Notes: generated from the letters alone by a model not told the origin. A stretch of DNA of 64,000 nucleotides from an uncultured beta proteobacterium (GCA_903886275.1 CAISLN010000038.1:1-64000); one strand, 5' to 3'. Shown: positions 19,016 through 27,624, counted from the first letter of the stretch. A program made the numbers and translations.

Positions 19016-19817
19016 GGGAAATTCCTTGTTTAAGTTAACCAGCCTGAACCTCAACGGCATCCGTTCCGCCACCAGCAAAGGCTTGGAGGCCTGGCTTGCC
19101 CAGACCGCTCCCGATTGTATTTGCGTGCAGGAGATCAAGGCCCAGGCGCCGGACCTGGCCGACAAATTTGAAGAGATCTCGGGCCTGAAGGGCTACTTCC
19201 ATCTGGCCGAAAAAAAGGGCTACTCCGGCGTGGGCGTCTACACCCGCTTGGAGCCCAGCGATGTGGTGGTGGGCTTCAACTCCACCGAGTTTGATTCCGA
19301 GGGCCGCTATGTGGAGCTGCGCTTTGACACGCCCAGTCGTAAGCATTCCCTCATCAGCGCCTACTTCCCCAGCGGCAGTTCGGGCGAGGAGCGCCAGGCG
19401 GCCAAGTTCCGCTTTCTGGATGAGATGTACCCCTACCTGATGGCGCTCAAGGGCCAGCGCGATTTCATCCTGTGCGGCGACATCAACATCGCACACCAGG
19501 AAATTGACCTGAAGAACTTCAAGGGCAACAAAAAGAACTCCGGCTTTTTGCCCGAGGAGCGGGCCTGGATGAGCCGGCTGCTGACCGAGGGCGGCATGGT
19601 CGATGTGTACCGCCATCTGGAGCCGACCGCCACCGATGCCGCCTACACCTGGTGGAGCAACCGCGGCCAGGCCTATGCCAAGAACGTGGGCTGGCGCCTA
19701 GACTACCATCTGGCCACCCAGACACTGGCGAACGGCGCCCGCGAGGTGGACATCTACAAGGGCGTGAAGTTCTCCGACCACGCGCCCATCACGATTGGCT
19801 ACGACTGGGCTCTTTGA
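19014..19817 (+). CDS. xth: Exodeoxyribonuclease III family protein
   Basis: The 267-residue AP endonuclease/3'-5' exonuclease shows [22 protein letters not shown], the catalytic region [25 protein letters not shown] and the terminal [12 protein letters not shown]. It acts in base-excision repair. The start is uncertain: the ATG at 19014 overlaps the pyrE start, while a TTG at 19026 would give the family-typical N terminus [10 protein letters not shown] with a GGGAA element before it. The 3' end (19762-19808) recurs twice downstream; here the product ends YDWAL, whereas the copies read YDW then stop. Confidence 0.92.
   Translation: MGNSLFKLTSLNLNGIRSATSKGLEAWLAQTAPDCICVQEIKAQAPDLADKFEEISGLKGYFHLAEKKGYSGVGVYTRLEPSDVVVGFNSTEFDSEGRYVELRFDTPSRKHSLISAYFPSGSSGEERQAAKFRFLDEMYPYLMALKGQRDFILCGDINIAHQEIDLKNFKGNKKNSGFLPEERAWMSRLLTEGGMVDVYRHLEPTATDAAYTWWSNRGQAYAKNVGWRLDYHLATQTLANGAREVDIYKGVKFSDHAPITIGYDWAL
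19762..19808 (+). repeat. xth 3'-end repeat, copy 1 (within xth)
   Basis: These 47 nt encode the terminal [15 protein letters not shown] of xth. They match copy 2 at 21354-21400 with one difference (C/T after GACCA). Copy 3 lies at 22645-22689. The repeats delimit two accessory segments and look like attachment-site or duplication scars. Confidence 0.9.
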
Positions 19818-19819
19818 CT

Positions 19820-20140
19820 GGGCGCAAGCGTTGCGATTTGGTGATTGCACTATCGACTATCACGCTGGCTGAAGTTTTAACGGGTCCATTTAAAGCCGGG
19901 CAGACTGCATTAGCCAAACGCTATGAGAAAACCCTGTCGCTCTACCGCGTGATTCCGGTCTCGACGCCGATTGCTGCCTTGGCAGCGCAATTGCGGGCCC
20001 AATACAAGTTGAAACTCCCAGACGCAATTCAGTTGGCCACGGCCTTGGATATCGGTGCTACTGCTTTTGTGACACATGACCGTGACTTCTCTCGGGTAAG
20101 CGGCGTGGAAATTTTGACGAGTGACAAAATTTACGACTGA
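19820..20140 (+). pseudogene. Truncated PIN-domain (VapC-like) toxin remnant
   Basis: The frame directly after the xth stop reads as the C-terminal two thirds of a PIN nuclease: DLVIALSTITLAEVLTGPFKAG, then LPDAIQLATALDIGATAFVTHDRDF, with two of the conserved Asp positions. The N-terminal strand with the first catalytic Asp (usually a D-T/S pair near residue 5) is missing, and the joint lies at the xth end. An internal GTG at 19841 could start a fragment, but an active nuclease is unlikely. No antitoxin precedes it. It is probably a relic left by the event that created the xth 3'-end repeats. Confidence 0.75.
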
Positions 20141-20482
20141 GGCCAAAAACGCCCCTCCCTCAAAAGGTAAACCAAGCGAATTTCCGTTCTGAAGAAGGAC
20201 ACCCAATTCCAGCACTTACCACCCGGTGCAAACTGACAGCGGGTCTACTGTTTGCCGATCTGCCTGCCAATTAGCCGACACGACGCGTGACGACGCCAGC
20301 GGGCTTTTCGGTCTCAAAAAGCGTCATGGTTATAGGGATAAGCATGACGAGCGCTGCGAATTACAGCGAAGCGCAACGGCTGTCCGCCGGCTCGCATAGA
20401 TGCCGGTCTGCTGGCGGTGCCCGATCAGCCGGTCCTCAACTGACTTCCCTGTTCCATTGCTCCCCGGACCCCAAGTTCCGCC
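20141..20482. other. Gene-free accessory DNA between PIN remnant and TA module
   Basis: About 340 nt hold no frame with recognisable protein features, no terminator-like stem with a T run, and no convincing attC site or tRNA. Small GC-rich inverted segments occur around 20380-20430 but do not form a clear structure. It appears to be filler within the insertion spot. Confidence 0.5.
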
Positions 20483-20511
20483 TTGAGTTGTACGGCAGTT
20501 CGCCGTAAGAT
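20483..20511 (+). promoter_or_regulatory. Promoter with embedded operator of the DUF1778-GNAT module
   Basis: TTGAGT (20483-20488) and TAAGAT (20506-20511) are spaced by 17 nt. Between them, and touching the -10, lies the perfect inverted repeat TACGGC-agttc-GCCGTA (20491-20507). A repressor bound there would block RNA polymerase, which fits autoregulation by the ribbon-helix-helix antitoxin encoded just downstream. The predicted leader is only about 14 nt. Confidence 0.65.
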
Positions 20512-20531
20512 TGCATCAGGAGGACCCAACA

Positions 20532-20813
20532 ATGCCCGTCGCCATCTCTACCGCCCGTCTCGAAGCCCGGATCAGCACCGATTTGCATGCGATGCTCAAG
20601 CGTGCCGCTGAACTTCAGGGGCGCACCATGACCGATTTCGTGGTCGCCGCCGTGCAGGACGCCGCGCATCGCGCCATCGAGCAGGCCGAAGTCATCCGTC
20701 TGTCTCTGGCCGATCAGGAATGTTTCGCGCAAGCGCTGCTGTCGCCACCGAAACCGGCCCCAGCTTTGGAACGCGCCTTTACCCGTCGCAGCAAGCTCTT
20801 GCGCACTGCATGA
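20532..20813 (+). CDS. DUF1778 ribbon-helix-helix antitoxin (TacA-like)
   Basis: The 93-residue protein has an N-terminal RHH segment (ARLEARISTDLHAMLKRAAELQG, about 8-30), followed by TMTDFVVAAVQDAAHRAIEQ and a C-terminal toxin-neutralising tail. This is the arrangement of DUF1778 antitoxins that bind GNAT toxins and their own promoter. The ATG at 20532 has a perfect AGGAGG eight nt upstream. The stop overlaps the toxin start as ATGA. It sits between xth 3'-end repeats 1 and 2, which suggests acquired DNA. Confidence 0.88.
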   Translation: MPVAISTARLEARISTDLHAMLKRAAELQGRTMTDFVVAAVQDAAHRAIEQAEVIRLSLADQECFAQALLSPPKPAPALERAFTRRSKLLRTA

Positions 20814-21313
20814 GTCGTGCACCGTTCCAGCTTTCGCCGCTCGATGCAGCACATGATCGCTCCGTCTTCCGCAGTGATTCGGAGCCGCTGAATCGCTACC
20901 TGCAAGAGCAAGTCACCCAGGACATTCGCCGCCGGGTGGCCGCTTGCTTCGTAGCCTTGGCGGATGGGCAGCGCATCGCGGGTTACTACACCTTGGCATC
21001 GGCAAGCCTGTTGCTGGCCGATCTTCCGGCCAGCACTGGCAAGAAGCTACCGCGCTATCCGACCGTGCCCGCAGTTCGCATGGGTCGTTTGGCCGTCGAT
21101 CAGACGTTCAAAGGCCAAGGTCTAGGCGGTGCGCTGCTGGCCGATGCGCTCGACCGTGCTGCACGTTCGGAGATTGCCGCCTTCGCCCTGGTGGTGGATG
21201 CCAAGGACGAGGCGGCAGCAGCTTTCTACCAGCATCACGGCTTCCTTGCCTTGCCAGACTCGCGGCTGACCCTGTTCTTGCCGCTGGCAACCGTCCAGTC
21301 GCTGGGCGGATAA
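20810..21313 (+). CDS. GNAT-family toxin (TacT-like tRNA acetyltransferase)
   Basis: The 167-residue acetyltransferase has the acetyl-CoA-binding motif in RLAVDQTFKGQGLGGALL (about 97-114) and the C-terminal AAAFYQHHGFLALPDSRLTLFLPL with the conserved Tyr of this family. Known members acetylate aminoacyl-tRNA and stop translation. Coupling to the upstream DUF1778 gene by a 4-nt overlap, with an AGGAGG-led promoter module, makes a complete type II toxin-antitoxin pair. Both frames are intact. Toxic activity and target are family inference. Confidence 0.88.
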   Translation: MSRAPFQLSPLDAAHDRSVFRSDSEPLNRYLQEQVTQDIRRRVAACFVALADGQRIAGYYTLASASLLLADLPASTGKKLPRYPTVPAVRMGRLAVDQTFKGQGLGGALLADALDRAARSEIAAFALVVDAKDEAAAAFYQHHGFLALPDSRLTLFLPLATVQSLGG

Positions 21314-21353
21314 CTGGGCACATCACAACGCTAGGCGTAGATGGGAATACGGC

Positions 21354-21411
21354 GCGTGAAGTTCTCCGACCATGCGCCCATCACGATTGGCTACGACTGG
21401 TAAGGGCCTTC
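21354..21411 (+). repeat. xth 3'-end repeat, copy 2
   Basis: Positions 21354-21400 match the end of xth with 46 of 47 bases. The sequence then continues TAAGGGCCTTC, which is shared with copy 3 but not with copy 1. It separates the toxin-antitoxin segment from the ATPase pseudogene, and it contains the stop of the latter on the minus strand. Confidence 0.9.
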
Positions 21412-22559
21412 GAGGGTCTTGAGCACATTCGCGCGGCTGCTGTAAGCCTCGGCCACAAACGGATCGCTGACGCCGTAGATCCCATGGCCGTCGCGCGCCA
21501 AGATGTTCGAATCCACCAGCATGTTGGCAACCTTCTGAATTTCCTCCGCGCCAACCAGGCGGCCAAGCTCGACGCTGTATTCATCGAGCGTCGCAGCGGA
21601 GAAGAGCTTCTTCACGCCCTGTCCGCCTTGCTTGCACACATAGCCAAAAATGGTCAGGGCTTAGGGACCGAGTTCATCGAGTCGAGCCAGATCCACGCTG
21701 GCTGCGGATTGCCGTACGCCCTCAGTGATCGCGCGCAGATCCTGATCTGCATCCACGACATTTGGCAACTGCTGGAGTGCATAGAGCGCCTTCATGAGTT
21801 CCTCGGGTCGGCGGCCCAGTCGCACGAAGCAATCGAAGGCGACTTTCAGGGTCGGCCTCCTTTCGCCTAAATCGGCCTCCTTCAGCAACCAATCGACAAA
21901 GTCGATCTCCAGGACAGGGAAGTCCTCCGACATGGCTCCGTTGAAGGCTTGCTTGCCTTTGATCGTCAGTTCGCGGACCCGGGCGCGGTGTGAACCGGTG
22001 CCAAGGAACAGGAAGTACCCGGGCGTGTCCGGGGTCAAGTTGATTTCATCCCGGGCCGCCTTGAGGGCCAGCAGCATGCTGTCGCCGTCGTCGGAACCCA
22101 ACGCTTGCTGGACTTCATCGACGATAACCACGACGTCGGTCTTGGCCAGGTGCACCAGCTCGGAGAAGGCACCCGCCAACGTGTTTCCCTCGTTCTTGCC
22201 GAGCTCTGCCAGGTTGAAGCCGAATTTGAAACCGGCCGCCCCCAGGTCCAGGCCTTTGAGCCGCTTCAAAATCCCCACCGCCTTCGAGTCCGCACGCTCA
22301 AGATCTGCCAGCGTTTTGCGCACAGCGCCCAAGAGAAGGTCACTCGGCTTGACGGCCGTATTGCTCCAGAGATCGACATACACCACGATAGCCCCTGCGC
22401 CTCAAGCGCGGGAATCAAGTCGCCGCGAAGAAATGTCGTCTTGCCGATCCGGCGCAACCCGCCCAGAAAGAGGCCAGAACGGAATTTCTTCATCAGCCCC
22501 TTGGGCCGCAGCAGCTGGTCCGCCATGTCTGAGGCGATTTTCGGTCGGGGAAAGGTCAT
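21391..22559 (-). pseudogene. AAA/P-loop ATPase, inactivated by a frameshift and a nonsense codon
   Basis: The start at 22559 (AAGGA site upstream) gives a P-loop, GLRRIGKTTFL. At the G run 22392-22395 the frame must shift by one base to continue into VYVDLWSNTAVKP and on through Walker B VVVIVDEVQQAL. That second frame stops at 21661-21663 (after DELGP) and then continues in the same frame to 21391. Joined, the parts make an ATPase of about 390 residues. The N-terminal motif and overall form resemble STAND/archaeal-type ATPases; the role is unknown. Two independent lesions argue for decay, although the homopolymer shift alone could be a sequencing error. Confidence 0.75.
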
Positions 22560-22571
22560 CCTTATCCTTTT

Positions 22572-22605
22572 TTATGGAATTCGGATAAATATCGCTATTC
22601 CATAA
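22572..22605 (-). promoter_or_regulatory. Inverted repeat in the AT-rich promoter region of the ATPase pseudogene
   Basis: TTATGGAAT (22572-22580) and ATTCCATAA (22597-22605) form a perfect 9-bp inverted repeat with a 16-nt AT-rich spacer. It lies just upstream of the ribosome-binding site of the ATPase gene. The base composition contrasts sharply with the surrounding GC-rich DNA. It is probably an operator; its regulator is not in the window. Confidence 0.5.
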
Positions 22606-22644
22606 TTTTTTGTAAATTGCGCCAACCTGGAAAGGACAGGGCGC

Positions 22645-22689
22645 GTTCCCCGACCATGCGCCGATTGGCTACGACTGGTAAGGGCCTTC
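22645..22689 (+). repeat. xth 3'-end repeat, copy 3 (at the hyi end)
   Basis: This copy matches copy 2 from 21361 to 21411 except for one base and a 6-nt deletion (CATCAC). The final 27 nt are identical and run up to the stop codon of hyi. It marks the downstream edge of the accessory region. Confidence 0.85.
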
Positions 22690-23491
22690 AGCGTTTGAGC
22701 CAGCCCAGGCCCTGTGAGGTTGCGCCCGCTGCCTGTCCCCGCTGGGGTCGGTATTCACAACCCACCCAACCGTCCCAGCCGCAGGCCTTGCTGACTTCGT
22801 CGATGACGCCAAACAGGTAGTCGTAATTCAGCTCACCCACATCGGGCTCGTGGCGCTCGGGCACACCGGCAATTTGAAAATGTCCGACCTGCCCGAGCGG
22901 CAGGTAGTGGCGAATCTTGCTGGCCACATCGCCCTCCACCACCTGGCAGTGGTAGAGATCGAATTGCACCTTGAGGTTGGGCGCGCCTAGCTCTTGCACG
23001 ATGGCGTGGGCCGCGTCCTGTCGGTTCAAAAAGAAGCCGGGGATGTCGCGCGTGTTGATGGGCTCGATCAGCACCTCGCGTCCTGCCGCCGATGCCGCAA
23101 TGGCCGCCCAGGACAGATTGGCAAGGTAGCTGTCACGCAAGGCACCAGGGTCGGCACAGGCCGGTGCGATGCCTGCCATGACATGGATACGCGGGCAGTC
23201 CAGCACGGCGGCATATTCCAGCGCGCGCTTGAAGCCTTCGCGAAACTCCGGCTCGCGCCCCGGCAAACAGGCAATGCCGCGTTCGCCTGCATTCCAGTCG
23301 CCGGGCGGCGCGTTGAACAGCACTTGCTGCAGGCCCTTGTCCTGCAAGCGTTGGGCTATTGTCCGGGCCGCAAAGTCGTAGGGAAAAAGGAATTCCACGG
23401 CTTCAAAGCCGTCCTGGGCGGCAGCGGCAAAGCGGTCCAAAAAGTCGTACTCGTTGTAGAGCATGGTGAGGTTTGCGGCAAAGCGAGGCAT
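22688..23491 (-). CDS. hyi: Hydroxypyruvate isomerase family protein
   Basis: The 267-residue TIM-barrel protein starts [21 protein letters not shown] and holds the metal/substrate motifs [29 protein letters not shown] and [15 protein letters not shown]. It matches hydroxypyruvate isomerase, which interconverts hydroxypyruvate and tartronate semialdehyde in glyoxylate metabolism. The start at 23491 is preceded by AGGA; an upstream in-frame extension lacks similarity. No gcl or glxR is adjacent, so the pathway is not confirmed. Its stop codon overlaps xth repeat copy 3. Confidence 0.88.
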   Translation of the reverse strand: MPRFAANLTMLYNEYDFLDRFAAAAQDGFEAVEFLFPYDFAARTIAQRLQDKGLQQVLFNAPPGDWNAGERGIACLPGREPEFREGFKRALEYAAVLDCPRIHVMAGIAPACADPGALRDSYLANLSWAAIAASAAGREVLIEPINTRDIPGFFLNRQDAAHAIVQELGAPNLKVQFDLYHCQVVEGDVASKIRHYLPLGQVGHFQIAGVPERHEPDVGELNYDYLFGVIDEVSKACGWDGWVGCEYRPQRGQAAGATSQGLGWLKR

Positions 23492-23617
23492 GGTTGGTTC
23501 CTGCAGGGGTGAGGGCTTGATCGGTTCCGAGTCTACGGTTTGCCGGGGCTGCCTGCGCCCTGCCTTTGCGGTGGATACACTGAGCCCGATGCCGTTTGCA
23601 GCAGCCAAGAGGGAACC

Positions 23618-24547
23618 ATGGAACGACGCGAACTACTTGCCATGGGCGCCGCCTTATGGATGCAAGACACACAGGCCAAACCCGCTTTGCCCGAGCCCGA
23701 AACGCTGACGCTGTGGGCCAGCGGACTACCGGCAGGCGGCAGCGGACCTTCGGGACCGGAACAGGTCAGTGCCAAAGGTTCGGTGACCCACATTTCCACT
23801 CCCAGGCTGGTGCTGTACCGGCCCAAGCAGCCCGATGGCAGCGCGGCCCTGCTCATGGCCGGCGGGGGCTACGCGCATATCGAGCGCCGCAGCGAAAGCA
23901 TTCCAACAGCCGAGTGGCTGAGCGCGCGCGGCACCACGGTCTACGAACTGATTTACCGGCTGCCGGGCGAGGGCTGGCCCCGGGAAGCGCCGTTTCAAGA
24001 CGCGCAACGCGCCATGCGACTGATCCTGTCCAGAGCGGCGCAAGACGGCGTTAATGCGCAGCAAGTCGGGGTCATCGGGTTTTCGGCCGGGGGCCACCTC
24101 GCGGCCATGACCGCAGCAAGATCGCAAGACGCTTGGTACGCCGCCAGCGACTCGATTGACCAAATTGCAGCACGAGCGCATTTTGCGGCCCTGCTCTACC
24201 CCGTGATCACCTTTATGCCGCCCTATGACCGGACGCATGCGCGGCGCGAGATTGTGGGGCGTTCGCCCAGTCGGGCGGACAGCGAAAAATTCTCGGTAGA
24301 ACAGCAGATCAACAGCAACATGGCGCCCACGTTTTTGGCACAGGCCGCTGACGATGCGACCGTCCCCGTCCAGAACAGCCTGCTGCTGTTCCACGCACTC
24401 ACGGCCGCCAAGGCACAGGTCGAGATGCATATTTTTCAGCAGGGCGGTCATGGCTGGGGCATGGGCAAGGACAGGCCCTACGTGGGTCAATGGCCGGTCC
24501 TGTTCGAGCGCTGGGCCCGCAACAACGGCTGGTTCCAAAAGGGCTGA
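23618..24547 (+). CDS. Alpha/beta hydrolase (esterase, acetylxylan-esterase-like)
   Basis: The 309-residue hydrolase has an HGGG-like oxyanion region changed to AGGGYAHIE, the nucleophile elbow [11 protein letters not shown], an acid in [10 protein letters not shown] and the catalytic His in GGHGWGM. It resembles acetylxylan-esterase/BD-FAE-like enzymes. The start at 23618 follows GAGGGA; a longer upstream reading gives an unconserved extension. The N terminus has no convincing signal peptide. The substrate cannot be told from the sequence. The gene is divergent from hyi. Confidence 0.82.
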   Translation: MERRELLAMGAALWMQDTQAKPALPEPETLTLWASGLPAGGSGPSGPEQVSAKGSVTHISTPRLVLYRPKQPDGSAALLMAGGGYAHIERRSESIPTAEWLSARGTTVYELIYRLPGEGWPREAPFQDAQRAMRLILSRAAQDGVNAQQVGVIGFSAGGHLAAMTAARSQDAWYAASDSIDQIAARAHFAALLYPVITFMPPYDRTHARREIVGRSPSRADSEKFSVEQQINSNMAPTFLAQAADDATVPVQNSLLLFHALTAAKAQVEMHIFQQGGHGWGMGKDRPYVGQWPVLFERWARNNGWFQKG

Positions 24548-24659
24548 ACACGCGCCGGATTTCGCCCATCCTCGCCAGCCTTGGCCGTTTGCGCTATGGT
24601 TCAGATCAGCGCAATCGGCGCAATGGTTTTCTCCAAAAAACAGATTCGGCGGAGGATGC

Positions 24660-24725
24660 ATGGGAGCATTGAGAGGCGCAGTTAGGACCCGACAGCCCTG
24701 CGCATGCGCGGTGCGACCCGCATGA
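24660..24725 (+). CDS. Candidate 21-residue leader peptide upstream of the GGDEF/EAL gene
   Basis: An ATG with GGAGG four nt upstream opens a 21-codon frame encoding MGALRGAVRTRQPCACAVRP plus a final Ala. Its TGA overlaps the ATG of the GGDEF/EAL gene in ATGA. The downstream start has no ribosome-binding site of its own, so translation may depend on reading of this leader. The peptide has no recognised similarity. Conservation has not been tested, so chance cannot be excluded. Confidence 0.4.
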   Translation: MGALRGAVRTRQPCACAVRPA

Positions 24726-26350
24726 GCTCCCCCACGCTGGACCGTGTGCTCGACGCAGTGCTGCGGGTCGATGCCCGTTTTGACATCCGGTTCATCTCCG
24801 AGCAGGGCCAGCGCTGGCTCAACCGGGCACCGGGATCCGAGCTGCCCAAGAACTTCATGGATATCGTGCACCCAGACGACCTGCCGGCCCTACGCCAAAT
24901 CCTGGTCGGCACACCGGACTCCTTTGCCTGCGACCTGCGCATCCTCAAGGGCACCACCGAATGCTGGGTCCATCTGCGCAGCTACTGCCTGACGGAAGCG
25001 CGCGAGCTGGTGCTGTGCATTGTGGACATCTCGCAGTGGAAGACCGAAGACTCCGCCCTGCGCCATGCCGCCGAACATGACGAACTGACCGGCCTGCCCA
25101 ACCGGGCCGCGCTCAAGCGGGCGATGGAGCAACGCATACAGTCCAACCGCAAGGTGTTCTCGGTCGCCCTGCTGGACCTCGATGGTTTCAAAAACGTCAA
25201 CGACCGCTACGGCCATGCCATGGGCGATGCGGTACTGGTGGAGACCGCCAAGCGGCTGAGCAAGCTGCTCGCACCGGGCGACCTGATCGCGCGCTTAGGG
25301 GGTGACGAGTTTGTGCTGCTGCTGGAAGGCAAGCAGGCACCGGCGGCGCAGCAGGCACTGAAAAACGTGCTGCGGGCCATGGCCCGCCCCTTCAACACGG
25401 CGCCGCACAATGCCTACCTGGGCGTAAGCATTGGCGTGGCCGAATTCCCTCTGCATGGCGAGGACTACTCGATGCTGCTGAAGAACGCCGACACCGCCAT
25501 GTACCAGTCCAAGAACTCCGGCAAGAACCGCATCACGCTGTTTGCACGGGCCCAGGCCCATGCCGATCTTGCCACCCAGGCGGCCATTCACAAGGGCATA
25601 CAGGAGGGGGAATTTTTTATGGAGTACCAACCCCAGTACGACATGCAGCGCCGACTGGTGGGCGCCGAATCCCTGATGCGCTGGACCAACACCGCCCTCG
25701 GACGGATGGTGCCTGAACAGTTCATCCCGATCGTGGAAGTAGCCGGTCTGATGCCCTTTCTGGGCAAATGGGCGCTGCGCTATTGCTGCCACCAGCTGAA
25801 AAATTTCCTTGCCTTGGACCCTGACTTTGTGTTGTCGGTGAATGTTTCGCCAACCCAGTTCAACAGCGCCAACTTTGACGACCAAGTGCTGGAGGTGATT
25901 GCCGAGACCGGCATCAACCCGAGCCGGTTGGTTCTGGAAATTACCGAATCAACCCTGATGAACAGCCAGAAAAAAAACCAACTGGCCCTTATCCGGTTGT
26001 ACGAACAGGGCGTGCGTTTCTCGATTGACGACTTTGGCACCGGCTTCTCCAGCCTGTCCTACCTGACACGCCTGCCGGTATCGAGCATCAAGATCGACCG
26101 GGCCTTTGTATGCGCCATGGGCGAACAACCCGCGCCCAACAACTCGGACCGCAAACTGATAGGCGCCATGATCAAGCTCGCCCACAGCATTGATCTTTGG
26201 GTGGTGGCTGAGGGTGTGGAGACGCAGACCCAATACGACTTTCTCAAGGCGGCCGGCTGCAACCTGGTGCAGGGCTACCTGCTGGGCCGGCCGATGTCGG
26301 CCGAGGCCCTGGCGCTCCGGTTTTCGGCGCAGACAGAAGCAGCGCTATGA
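24722..26350 (+). CDS. PAS-GGDEF-EAL cyclic-di-GMP signalling protein
   Basis: The 542-residue cytoplasmic protein has a PAS domain (about 5-110), a GGDEF domain with intact RLGGDEF and DELTGLPNR, and an EAL domain. The EAL signature is ESL (in GAESLMRW), while the other metal and catalytic motifs NVSPTQF, LEITEST, DDFGTGFSSLSYL, KIDRAFV and VAEGVET are kept. It could therefore both make and degrade c-di-GMP. The start at 24722 is chosen for its ATGA overlap with a short leader frame; an ATG at 24704 is the alternative. It overlaps the HDOD gene by 4 nt. Confidence 0.9.
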   Translation: MSSPTLDRVLDAVLRVDARFDIRFISEQGQRWLNRAPGSELPKNFMDIVHPDDLPALRQILVGTPDSFACDLRILKGTTECWVHLRSYCLTEARELVLCIVDISQWKTEDSALRHAAEHDELTGLPNRAALKRAMEQRIQSNRKVFSVALLDLDGFKNVNDRYGHAMGDAVLVETAKRLSKLLAPGDLIARLGGDEFVLLLEGKQAPAAQQALKNVLRAMARPFNTAPHNAYLGVSIGVAEFPLHGEDYSMLLKNADTAMYQSKNSGKNRITLFARAQAHADLATQAAIHKGIQEGEFFMEYQPQYDMQRRLVGAESLMRWTNTALGRMVPEQFIPIVEVAGLMPFLGKWALRYCCHQLKNFLALDPDFVLSVNVSPTQFNSANFDDQVLEVIAETGINPSRLVLEITESTLMNSQKKNQLALIRLYEQGVRFSIDDFGTGFSSLSYLTRLPVSSIKIDRAFVCAMGEQPAPNNSDRKLIGAMIKLAHSIDLWVVAEGVETQTQYDFLKAAGCNLVQGYLLGRPMSAEALALRFSAQTEAAL

Positions 26351-27624
26351 GTACGGCCGTGGTGGACAAGCTGTGGCAGGCCATCCGGGACTCCAAGGGG
26401 GTACCGGCCTCGGAGCGCGCGGTGACTTCTGTGCTCGGCGCGCTGGACGGCGATCACGAGGACAGGCAGGCGGTGGTCGGCCATATCACCGAGGACTTTA
26501 CGCTGACGCACAAGGTGCTCAAGCTGGCCAATTCGTCGATGTACGCGCCGTTTGGCGGGGGCTGTGCATCGGTCAGCTCGGCCCTGGAGGTGCTTGGCAC
26601 GGAGGCGCTGCTGCATCTGGTGCTGGGTGCCGACCTGATTTCGCAGGAGGAGCTGCAACAGAACGACAACCTATCGCTCACCCTGTTGGCCTCGGAGCTG
26701 GCGCGCAACGCCTGCGTGGAGCGCGCCGAAGACGCCGCGATTGCGACCCTGGTGTTTGAAATCGGCCGCCTGATGACCCACCAGTACCTGCCAGCAGAGG
26801 CCACCGCCATTGCCCTGCGCGTGGCTGCCGGGCTGGAGCCGCAAGCGGCAAGCGACGCCGTGCTGGGTCTGTCTTACCAGGCGCTGGGGCTTGAGCTGGC
26901 CGCACGCTGGCATCTGCCCGAAGCCCTGCGTGCAACACTGCAGGGCAAGGGCGACCACCTGCTGTCGGGCATTGCCCGCTTTTCCAGCGCGGCCGCCGCA
27001 CTGATCCATGAGGGCAAGCCCGATGCCGTCCAAGTCCTGCTGGCGCAACTGGAGCTGCCCGGCATCGACAAGTCACACCTGGGTAAGCTGATAGGGCACA
27101 AGGCCAGCGAAGCCTTGGGGCGCGGCAGGAACCACTGCACCGAGGCCGCGCTGGGTGAACTACTGCAGTTGCTGTTGGAGGACAAAAAAACCTCGCTGGA
27201 GGCGCTGGCCAGCTCCCTGCTGCCGGGACTGGCCGAGCGCCTACAGACCGCGCACTGCCTGCTCTTTGTGCGCACACGCTCGGGCGAACTGCGCGTGCGC
27301 AATGGCTGCGGCAAGGGCATTGATGAGCTCAGGAGCCGCTTGAAGATTGCGGCCGCGTTCAAACCCACCGCCTTTCATGCGGCGATCCAGAACAACATCG
27401 ACATCGCCATCGCCGATGTGGCCAAGCTCAGGGACGCCAACCTGCCCGATGGCTATCGCCTGCTACTGCCGCATGTCACGCAGTTCGTCATTCTGCCGAT
27501 TGCCACCCAGCGGGTATCGGGGCTGCTGTATTGCGACTGGGACAACGCCCGCGTACTCCAGCCCGCTGAAATGGAAGCCTTGAAAAAGCTGCGCAATCTG
27601 TTGCTGCCTTTTTTCCCCCAATAG
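26347..27624 (+). CDS. HDOD domain signalling protein
   Basis: The 425-residue protein has an N-terminal HDOD domain (about 25-220, with LTHKVLKLANSSMYA and SSALEVLGTEALLHLV). The C-terminal region (about 275-420, ending ILPIATQRVSGLLYCDWDNA) looks like a GAF-type sensor. HDOD proteins are non-enzymatic relatives of HD phosphohydrolases found in signalling pathways. The 4-nt overlap with the GGDEF/EAL gene suggests they act together, perhaps as an output or adaptor for c-di-GMP control. Confidence 0.85.
   Translation: MSTAVVDKLWQAIRDSKGVPASERAVTSVLGALDGDHEDRQAVVGHITEDFTLTHKVLKLANSSMYAPFGGGCASVSSALEVLGTEALLHLVLGADLISQEELQQNDNLSLTLLASELARNACVERAEDAAIATLVFEIGRLMTHQYLPAEATAIALRVAAGLEPQAASDAVLGLSYQALGLELAARWHLPEALRATLQGKGDHLLSGIARFSSAAAALIHEGKPDAVQVLLAQLELPGIDKSHLGKLIGHKASEALGRGRNHCTEAALGELLQLLLEDKKTSLEALASSLLPGLAERLQTAHCLLFVRTRSGELRVRNGCGKGIDELRSRLKIAAAFKPTAFHAAIQNNIDIAIADVAKLRDANLPDGYRLLLPHVTQFVILPIATQRVSGLLYCDWDNARVLQPAEMEALKKLRNLLLPFFPQ

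Noticed and set aside
20141-20482. Possible integron attC site or tRNA-like fold in the accessory spot
   Set aside because: No paired core sites of the GTTRRRY type and no cloverleaf could be drawn.
24722-26350. Calling the EAL domain inactive because of ESL
   Set aside because: The catalytic Glu and the other metal and base motifs are retained, so loss of activity cannot be concluded.
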